A program made the translations under genes and the position numbers. This document shows positions 1 through 4,558 of a stretch of 6,329 bases of DNA, in pieces. Below the pieces are notes generated by a model. It was not told the DNA's origin, did not search any database, and saw nothing but the letters and a program-made list of their open reading frames with translations. Position 1 is the first letter of the stretch. Each line of letters starts with the position of its first letter. This stretch comes from an uncultured Rikenella sp. (GTDB taxonomy: Bacteria > Bacteroidota > Bacteroidia > Bacteroidales > Rikenellaceae). The stretch lies in assembly GCF_910579375.1 (NCBI RefSeq), contig NZ_CAJTUJ010000115.1:1-6329 (forward strand), in the 5' to 3' direction.

Positions 1-14
1 CCGCGCGGGCCGAA

Positions 15-52
15 GCCTCCCGCCGCGGAGGCCCGCAACTGACGTTGCTTTT
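15..52 (+). terminator. Hairpin pair with T-run, copy D of the intergenic hairpin repeat
   Basis: Two stem-loops lie back to back. The first pairs GCCTCC (15-20) with GGAGGC (27-32). The second pairs GCAAC (35-39) with GTTGC (44-48) around a TGAC loop and runs directly into TTTT (49-52). The second has the same layout as the hairpins at 314-330, 3100-3116 and 3451-3466: a 4-5 bp stem, a 3-4 base loop, then TTTT. It could terminate plus-strand transcription entering from the left, but a 5 bp stem is weak for a rho-independent terminator. It may instead be only a structural part of the repeat. Confidence 0.35.
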
Positions 53-93
53 GGGTCCCGCAGGCTTTAGCCCCTCCAAGAGAGTAGGGTAGC

Positions 94-318
94 TCAGCCC
101 CTTATCCACCGCGCCACTCTTTCCCTGAGGCAACGCAATTGAAAACCGAAACCACGGCCATTTGTATAGCTGGGGCTGAAACCCTGTGTGTGGAAATCTA
201 TGAATAGACTGTAAGCTTCTTTTGTCGATGATGAGTAGCTGTATCCGCTGAGGCCAGCATTTCCTGTTGCTCCCAATAATCCGTGAAGGCCTGAGTCGCG
301 GAAGCCCGGGGCGCACCC
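94..318 (-). pseudogene. FISUMP-domain C-terminal fragment 1, no start of its own
   Basis: On the minus strand an open frame of 74 codons runs from just after a TGA (319-321) to a stop at 94-96. It reads APGFRDSGLHGLLG, then a serine/tyrosine-rich stretch, then AYSLFIDF, and closes with GFGFQLRCLRE. This order (xPGYRD, G-L-x-G-x-x-G, Y-S-S-S, AYxLxF, RxxGFxxRCLRE) is the end of the Fibrobacter succinogenes major paralogous domain, a C-type-lectin-like module of exported Bacteroidota proteins. A 60-codon version could start at ATG 276, but it would lack the domain's N-terminal half and any signal peptide. It follows fragment 2 in the same frame, separated by one stop codon. It is probably a silent gene end or decayed copy. 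The family call is from motif memory. Confidence 0.6.
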
Positions 319-334
319 TCAGGGTGTTTTATTG
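303..334 (+). repeat. Cassette-boundary repeat, copy A (hairpin plus TTTT)
   Basis: A 32-base block matching 27 of 32 positions with copy B at 3439-3470, and more loosely with copy C at 3085-3120. Inside it CACCC (314-318) pairs with GGGTG (322-326) around TCA and is followed by TTTT (327-330). On the minus strand it lies between the end of FISUMP fragment 2 and the beginning of fragment 1. It encodes NKTP, a stop, then GCAPG in that frame. The plus-strand hairpin plus T-run could act as a short terminator ahead of aspS. Confidence 0.55.
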
Positions 335-530
335 GCCGCCTCTATGAGGCAGCGCCACTGAAGACCGTAAGCGCGGCTGCCCGAGTAGCTGGTCGTGAGG
401 CTCTGCGAATAGAAAATCAAATTCAGATTGTAGAGATCCCGCTTGCGGCGGAAGACCAGCTGAATCCGTGGTGACCGCTGCTACCCGCTTCGCCCAAGGT
501 ATAGCCGCGGTAGCCCGGGCGGTGCTCGCG
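319..530 (-). pseudogene. FISUMP-domain C-terminal fragment 2, frameshifted
   Basis: On the minus strand the 5' half reads RPGYRGYTLGEAGSSG followed by GFSWSS. The 3' half reads YNLNLIFYSQSL, then GSRAYGLQWRCLIE. These are successive parts of the same FISUMP C-terminal module as fragment 1, but in different frames. The switch falls near 432-436, and the first frame meets a stop at 423-425. The second frame ends at TGA 319-321 and then continues in frame into fragment 1. A frameshift plus a stop between two tandem copies argues for decay or silent cassettes rather than an expressed gene. The upstream end, around 525-530, reaches the aspS promoter region, so this copy lies divergent to aspS. 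Confidence 0.55.
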
Positions 531-546
531 AACGGTAAAAAATATG

Positions 547-554
547 TATCTTTG
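547..554 (+). promoter_or_regulatory. aspS promoter, -7 element TATCTTTG
   Basis: TATCTTTG is an exact match to the Bacteroidota housekeeping -7 consensus TAnnTTTG. It would place the transcription start near 559-561 and give a leader of about 20 bases before the aspS ATG. No TTTG-type -33 element is visible 19-21 bases upstream (around 522-528), where the sequence belongs to the edge of FISUMP fragment 2. The same 12 bases, ATGTATCTTTGA, recur at 2389-2400 before the next gene. Confidence 0.6.
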
Positions 555-579
555 AGTTCCTAAAAAACCGAAGTCAATC

Positions 580-2352
580 ATGTTTAGAACAGCCACCTGC
601 GGCGAGCTTCGGCTCACCGATGCGAATAAGACCGTCACCCTTGCCGGATGGGTACAGAAGGTGCGCAACTTAGGCTCGATGGTCTTTATCGACCTGCGCG
701 ACCGATACGGCATCACCCAGATCACCGTGGACGAACACGCTGCCGACGCCGTCCGGGAAACGGCCGGACGACTCGGCCGCGAATATGTGATCCAGGTGAC
801 CGGAACCGTCACGGAACGGTCGGCTAAAAACAGCAAAATACCGACCGGCGAGATCGAAATCGTCGCTGCCGACATGCAAATTTTGAATACCAGCGAAGTG
901 CCGCCGTTTACCATCGAAGAACAGTCCGACGGAGGAGATGATTTGCGGATGAGATATCGCTACCTCGACCTGCGGCGGGCGCCATTGCAGCGGGCGATGA
1001 TGCTGCGTCACCGGCTGGCGCAGGAGGTACGCAACTACCTCGATGCGCAGGGGTTCATGGAGATTGAGACGCCGTATCTGATCAAATCGACGCCGGAAGG
1101 GGCGCGGGATTTCGTGGTGCCGAGTCGGATGAATCCGGGCGAATTTTATGCCTTGCCTCAGTCGCCGCAGACTTTCAAACAACTCCTGATGGTGAGCGGC
1201 TATGACCGCTATTTCCAGATCGTGCGCTGTTTCCGGGACGAGGACTTGCGGGCAGACCGGCAACCGGAATTTACCCAGGTGGACTGCGAAATGGCGTTCG
1301 TGGAACGCGAGGACGTGCTCACGGTGTTCGAAGGGATGATGCGGACGATGTTCGACAAGACGCTGGGGGTGAAGTTTGCAGAGGCGCGGTTCCCGCGCAT
1401 GACGTGGCACGAGGCGATGGAAAAATATGGGTCGGATAAACCGGATGTCCGGTTTGGGATGACGTTCAATGACTTGACGGGCTTGGTGAAGGGGCACGAC
1501 TTTGCGGTGTTCGACGGGGCGGAATATGTCGGAGCGATTTGTGCGCCGGGGTGTGCTTCCTATACGCGGAAGCAGTTGGATGGTCTGACGGAGTTCGTCA
1601 AACGTCCGCAGGTGGGGGCGAAGGGGCTGGTGTATGTGCGGCGCGAGGCGGACGGCTCGTACAAGTCGAGTGTGGACAAGTTCTACTCGCAGGAGGAGTT
1701 GGCGAAATGGGGCTCGGCTTGTGGCATGCAGGCGGGGGATTTGCTGCTCATACTGGCGGGTGCCAAAAAACAGACGTTGGCGGCGCTGTGCGCGTTGCGG
1801 TTGGAGATGGGGGATCGGCTGGGGCTCAGGCCGCACGATACGTTCGCGCCGTTGTGGGTGGTCGATTTTCCGCTCTTGGAATGGGATGACGAGACGCAGC
1901 GCTATTATGCAATGCACCACCCGTTTACGTCGCCCAAAGCGGAGGATATGGACAAATTCTTCTCGACGGATATCAAGGTGCTGGGGGATGTGCGGGCGGA
2001 GGCGTATGACTTTGTGGTGAACGGGGTCGAGGTCGGCGGGGGGTCGATCCGGATCCACGACGGGCGGGTGCAGAGCCGGATGTTCGAGGTGTTGGGCTTT
2101 ACGCCGGAGGAGGCGCAGGCGCAGTTCGGATTCCTTCTGGGGGCTTTCAAGTATGGGGCGCCGCCGCACGGGGGAATTGCGTTCGGTTTCGACCGGATGT
2201 GTTCGTTGTTCGGCGGGTCGGATTCGATTCGTGATTTCATCGCGTTCCCGAAGAACAACAGCGGACGCGATATGATGATCGACGCGCCGTCGGCTCTGGC
2301 GCAGGCGCAGCTGGACGAACTGGGGATCGGGATTGTCGAGGCGGCTGAGTAG
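580..2352 (+). CDS. aspS: Aspartyl-tRNA synthetase, bacterial type
   Basis: This class II synthetase attaches aspartate to tRNA-Asp in the cytoplasm. At 590 residues it is full length for the bacterial type. An N-terminal OB-fold anticodon-binding domain covers about residues 15-105 (VTLAGWVQKVRNLG). The motif 1 region is near 159-172 (FMEIETPYLIKSTPEG), and the aspartate-site loop QSPQ is at 194-197. Motif 2 is CFRDEDLRADRQPEFTQVD at 217-235. The GAD-type insertion lies between about 290 and 430. MHHPFTSP is at 445-452, GGGSIRIH at 487-494, and motif 3 GIAFGFDRM at 532-540. Start ATG 580 gives the family's usual N-terminus (FRTATCGELRL) and sits about 20 bases after a likely transcription start. 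Leu31 and Lys83 fall where tRNA-discriminating enzymes such as E. coli's carry Leu30 and a Lys, so this is probably a discriminating AspRS. Nothing is missing or broken. Confidence 0.98.
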   Translation: MFRTATCGELRLTDANKTVTLAGWVQKVRNLGSMVFIDLRDRYGITQITVDEHAADAVRETAGRLGREYVIQVTGTVTERSAKNSKIPTGEIEIVAADMQILNTSEVPPFTIEEQSDGGDDLRMRYRYLDLRRAPLQRAMMLRHRLAQEVRNYLDAQGFMEIETPYLIKSTPEGARDFVVPSRMNPGEFYALPQSPQTFKQLLMVSGYDRYFQIVRCFRDEDLRADRQPEFTQVDCEMAFVEREDVLTVFEGMMRTMFDKTLGVKFAEARFPRMTWHEAMEKYGSDKPDVRFGMTFNDLTGLVKGHDFAVFDGAEYVGAICAPGCASYTRKQLDGLTEFVKRPQVGAKGLVYVRREADGSYKSSVDKFYSQEELAKWGSACGMQAGDLLLILAGAKKQTLAALCALRLEMGDRLGLRPHDTFAPLWVVDFPLLEWDDETQRYYAMHHPFTSPKAEDMDKFFSTDIKVLGDVRAEAYDFVVNGVEVGGGSIRIHDGRVQSRMFEVLGFTPEEAQAQFGFLLGAFKYGAPPHGGIAFGFDRMCSLFGGSDSIRDFIAFPKNNSGRDMMIDAPSALAQAQLDELGIGIVEAAE

Positions 2353-2391
2353 GGCTGTCTTCGAAATGTGCGGGGGCGGTTCGTACCCATG

Positions 2392-2399
2392 TATCTTTG
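2392..2399 (+). promoter_or_regulatory. Promoter -7 element TATCTTTG before the hypothetical gene
   Basis: This is an exact TAnnTTTG match inside a 12-base stretch identical to the aspS promoter. The predicted transcription start (about 2404-2406) coincides with the ATG at 2405. The gene would therefore be leaderless or nearly so, unless it is read through from aspS. A TGTG at 2367-2370 is the only, poor, candidate for a -33 element. Confidence 0.45.
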
Positions 2400-2404
2400 A
2401 AAGA

Positions 2405-2989
2405 ATGATGGAATTAACGGGTCGACAAGTTGAGGATATCGATCGGTTGATCACTCCTTGCGGCGAGGTGGTCGTGACCGATGAAAAGGAAGAGAGAGTG
2501 CTCTTTTCGGTACGGAGATACGGGTTCGCACCCTATCGAATCTTTGTGGGTACGCCTGACGAACAGGTGATCGAGCCTATTGCGAATTATGAAATTTGCA
2601 TCGATTCTCGGAGATTACGACTCGGCGAGCGGTATCGTATCCGGATGAGCGGTATCCGATTGGAGTTCGGGGGTACTGACGAGCGAACCATAGGTGTCGT
2701 AGGCACGGCGAACGGTTATAGTTTGGGTCTCGGAGCTTATGACCCCAATGATGAAGAAAAGATGGATCAAGATATAGCGGCTTCTGAAGATCGTTTGTTG
2801 TATGACAAGAGTCGGTTCGTACAATATGATTTAGAGATGTTGCCGGATTTTTCGGGCTTTTCGTTTGAATTGTTGGATCGCTCGGTTGCCGAACTTCGGT
2901 TTCTTGTCGCGTGGATTGGTAATCCTCGCCCCGAAAATGCCCGATTTCGGGACGCATACGAAGGTGCGGTCAATTGTTGGACGACTTGA
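2405..2989 (+). CDS. Hypothetical cytoplasmic protein, 194 aa, unrecognised
   Basis: I do not recognise this family. The product begins MMELTGRQVEDIDRLI and ends DAYEGAVNCWTT. It is soluble and acid-leaning. It has no signal peptide, no membrane segment, no obvious catalytic motif and no low-complexity region. Alternating short hydrophobic stretches (GEVVVTD, RVLFSVRRYGF, YRIFVG, YEICIDS) suggest a beta-rich first half. ATG 2405 is chosen because a promoter -7 element ends 5 bases before it. In-frame TTG 2333 and ATG 2366 are possible only on a transcript from aspS, whose end TTG 2333 overlaps. ATG 2408 is equally good. Base composition is unlike its neighbours: a hand count of 2581-2640 plus 2701-2880 gives 105 G+C in 240 (44%), against about 65% in single lines of aspS and thiC. 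It may be a recent acquisition or accessory gene, and no partner is evident. Confidence 0.75.
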   Translation: MMELTGRQVEDIDRLITPCGEVVVTDEKEERVLFSVRRYGFAPYRIFVGTPDEQVIEPIANYEICIDSRRLRLGERYRIRMSGIRLEFGGTDERTIGVVGTANGYSLGLGAYDPNDEEKMDQDIAASEDRLLYDKSRFVQYDLEMLPDFSGFSFELLDRSVAELRFLVAWIGNPRPENARFRDAYEGAVNCWTT

Positions 2990-3054
2990 TAGAACCGAAG
3001 CTTGAATAAATCAGCATGTTGCAGGTGAAAAACCGAGGTTTGGACTGATCTTCT

Positions 3055-3072
3055 GCGGCCCTTTAGGGTCGC
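3055..3072. other. Stem-loop after the hypothetical gene
   Basis: GCGGCCC pairs with GGGTCGC (one G-T pair) around TTTA, 66 bases after the hypothetical gene's stop. No T-run follows in either direction, so it is not a classic terminator. It sits just before copy C of the boundary repeat and may belong to that element. Confidence 0.3.
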
Positions 3073-3084
3073 GCGGGCCGGACG

Positions 3085-3120
3085 CCTGCCCACGGGCGGG
3101 ACGCACAGCGTCTTTTACTG
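3085..3120 (+). repeat. Cassette-boundary repeat, copy C (hairpin plus TTTT)
   Basis: GACGC (3100-3104) pairs with GCGTC (3108-3112) around ACA and is followed by TTTT (3113-3116) and ACTGGCCGCCTCTACCCC. Copy A has the matching ATTGGCCGCCTCTA after its own hairpin, so the two are clearly related although the stem bases differ. On the minus strand no FISUMP sequence follows this copy, so the cassette here is lost. It is the best candidate terminator for the aspS and hypothetical-gene transcripts, about 110 bases past the hypothetical gene's stop. Confidence 0.5.
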
Positions 3121-3191
3121 GCCGCCTCTACCCCATGACATACCTCCCGGGCGCCCGACCCGCCGGTCAAACCAAAGTCGGGGTGGAGGCT

Positions 3192-3212
3192 GTCCGATTT
3201 TTTGGGTAGAGG
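3192..3212. repeat. Left arm of a 346-base inverted repeat pair
   Basis: Read on the minus strand this is TCTACCC, an A-run, then TCGGAC. It pairs with the plus-strand copy at 3515-3537: 20 of 21 bases match if a 2-base gap in the A-run is allowed. The two arms bracket FISUMP fragment 3 and boundary repeat B. Confidence 0.5.
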
Positions 3213-3265
3213 TTGGCTGTTGTTTGGGGTAGTTCCGGCCAGCCTTCGCGTGCCTCTGTCCCCGT

Positions 3266-3496
3266 TTATTCCGAGAGGCAACGCAACTGAAAACCGTGGG
3301 CACGGTTTCCGATACTTGCCGAGCCAAGACCTACGGGATTAAAATTCAAATATATGCAGCGGATTTCATGAGGAGTGGCAGAATGACTGATGCCGCTATG
3401 TCCGACATACACATGCAGGCCTGTGAAGTCGCGCAGGTAGCCCGGGGCGGGCCCACAGGGCGTTTTACTGACAGCCCCTACCCTAATTAGGCAGCC
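3266..3496 (-). pseudogene. FISUMP-domain C-terminal fragment 3, no start codon
   Basis: On the minus strand one uninterrupted frame runs from about 3496 to TAA 3266-3268. It reads SKTPCGPAPGYLRDFTGLH, then VYVGHSGISHSA, IYLNFNPVGLG, and ends GNRAHGFQLRCLSE. It aligns with fragments 1 and 2 from the PGY/F-R-D segment to the RCLxE end. No ATG precedes the domain, so it is a 5'-truncated copy. Just upstream, at about 3475-3496, the translation GCLIRVGAVSKTP resembles the RCLIEAANKTP junction between fragments 2 and 1. This suggests that a further copy once lay upstream (to the right) and was lost except for its last codons. Unlike fragment 2, it has kept an open frame across its whole length. 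Confidence 0.6.
3439..3470 (+). repeat. Cassette-boundary repeat, copy B (hairpin plus TTTT)
   Basis: It matches copy A (303-334) at 27 of 32 positions. GCCC (3451-3454) pairs with GGGC (3458-3461) around ACA, and TTTT follows at 3463-3466. On the minus strand it lies at the entrance of FISUMP fragment 3 and encodes its SKTPCGPAPG segment. It could also stop plus-strand transcription before the prenyl synthase gene, which would then need its own promoter between 3467 and 3572. Confidence 0.55.
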
Positions 3497-3514
3497 TACA
3501 TCCCCGTCAGACCG

Positions 3515-3537
3515 CTTCTACCCAAAAACAATCGGAC
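3515..3537. repeat. Right arm of the inverted repeat pair
   Basis: This is the plus-strand copy: CTTCTACCC, AAAAACAA, TCGGAC. It ends 35 bases before the prenyl synthase start, so any promoter or leader of that operon overlaps or adjoins it. No TAnnTTTG element is visible between here and the start codon. Confidence 0.5.
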
Positions 3538-3572
3538 GTTCCGAGACCTACCGCCCGCATGCAAGACCATAG

Positions 3573-4556
3573 ATGCCGAATCCGATGATGAAAAATACCG
3601 ACGAGTTATTGCAACGCATCGAAACGGAGCTCGAAAAGCTCCCCCTCGAACAGATCGAACCGCAGGGACTGTACGCTCCCGTCCGCTACATCCTCGAAGA
3701 CGGCGGAAAGCGGATCCGACCGTTGCTGTGCCTGCTGAGCGCCGATCTCTGCGGCGGAAAGGTAAGCGAAGCGTTGCCGGCAGCCATTGCCGTCGAAGTC
3801 TTCCATAACTTCACCCTGCTCCACGACGACATTATGGATCGCGCCCCCATGCGGCGCGGGAGGCCGACCGTTCACCTGAAGTGGAGCGAAAACAGCGCCA
3901 TCCTCTCCGGCGACGCCATGCTGATTTTCGCCTACCAGATCCTTTCATCGGGGAATTACGCCGAACTGCTGCCCGAATTGCTCGCCGTGTTCAACCGGGC
4001 GGCCATGGAGGTCTGTCAGGGGCAGCAGTACGACATGGAGTTCGAACGAACCGACCGCGAAGTGAGCGAAGCGGAGTATCTCGAAATGATCCGTCTCAAG
4101 ACCTCCGTACTGCTGGCCGCGGCGCTGGAGATGGGGGCGATCGTGGGGGGCGCTTCTCCGGCCGAGCGACGTGCTTTGTACGACTTCGGCGTGAACCTCG
4201 GGCTGGCGTTCCAGATTCAGGACGACCTGCTCGATACCTACGGCGATGCCGAAACCTTCGGGAAGGCGATCGGAGGAGATATTGCGGTCGGGAAAAAGAC
4301 CTTTCTGCATATCGCCGCCATGGCGGCCGCTTCGGCGGAGCAACGGGCTGCGATATGGGCTCCGGGGGATATGGACGAGAAATTGTTGCGGGTGCGGGGG
4401 ATTTATGATGCGCTGGGGGTGCGCGGCGCGGCGGAGGCGGCTATCGAACGCTACTTTACGCGCGCGCTGGCGTCGCTGCGCAGGGCGCACGAGGATGCGG
4501 ACCGGCTGGCTGTGCTCGAAAAATATGCTTATTCACTGCTGAAAAGAACGAAATAA
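3573..4556 (+). CDS. Trans-isoprenyl diphosphate synthase (polyprenyl synthetase family)
   Basis: It condenses isopentenyl diphosphate onto an allylic diphosphate to build linear isoprenoids in the cytoplasm, for quinone tails or other lipids. At 327 residues it is normal for the family. GGKRIRP at 44-50 binds isopentenyl diphosphate. The first aspartate-rich motif is DDIMD at 85-89, followed by RRGRPTVH. The second is DDLLD at 217-221 (FQIQDDLLDTYGD), and GKKTFLHI is at 240-247. Magnesium-binding residues are all present. The residue five before the first motif is Phe80 (HNFTLLHDD). A bulky aromatic there limits chains to about C20 in type I GGPP synthases, whereas IspB-type long-chain enzymes usually have Ala. 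There is no two-residue insertion of the E. coli IspA kind. I infer a short-chain (C15-C20) product, but specificity is uncertain. An in-frame TAG abuts ATG 3573, so the start cannot lie further upstream; ATG 3585 or 3588 are alternatives. thiC follows after 2 bases. Confidence 0.93.
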   Translation: MPNPMMKNTDELLQRIETELEKLPLEQIEPQGLYAPVRYILEDGGKRIRPLLCLLSADLCGGKVSEALPAAIAVEVFHNFTLLHDDIMDRAPMRRGRPTVHLKWSENSAILSGDAMLIFAYQILSSGNYAELLPELLAVFNRAAMEVCQGQQYDMEFERTDREVSEAEYLEMIRLKTSVLLAAALEMGAIVGGASPAERRALYDFGVNLGLAFQIQDDLLDTYGDAETFGKAIGGDIAVGKKTFLHIAAMAAASAEQRAAIWAPGDMDEKLLRVRGIYDALGVRGAAEAAIERYFTRALASLRRAHEDADRLAVLEKYAYSLLKRTK

Positions 4557-4558
4557 CT

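Noticed and set aside
423..914. 163-codon minus-strand open frame crossing the aspS start
   Set aside because: Most of it is antisense to aspS. Only its last roughly 35 codons, outside aspS, have meaning as FISUMP fragment 2.
670..2454. 594-codon open frame on the minus strand opposite aspS
   Set aside because: It is rich in Arg, His and Pro with no domain sense and mirrors the GC-rich codons of aspS; it is a shadow frame.
303..3470. CRISPR-like repeat array
   Set aside because: Copies are few, imperfect, irregularly spaced and separated by coding-like sequence.
3063..3490. Short open frames at 3063-3281, 3115-3327 and 3296-3490
   Set aside because: They are in the wrong frame or strand relative to FISUMP fragment 3 and have no recognisable composition or start context.
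94..3496. Diversity-generating retroelement with template and variable repeats
   Set aside because: FISUMP domains can be DGR targets, but no reverse transcriptase is present and no two copies are near-identical with adenine-only differences.
3467..3572. TPP riboswitch expected before an operon containing thiC
   Set aside because: The conserved CTGAGA and ACCTGA-type blocks are absent from the region.
2990..3572. tRNA or other structured RNA gene
   Set aside because: No T-loop GTTCGANNC with matching arms was seen; the hairpins present are too small and isolated.
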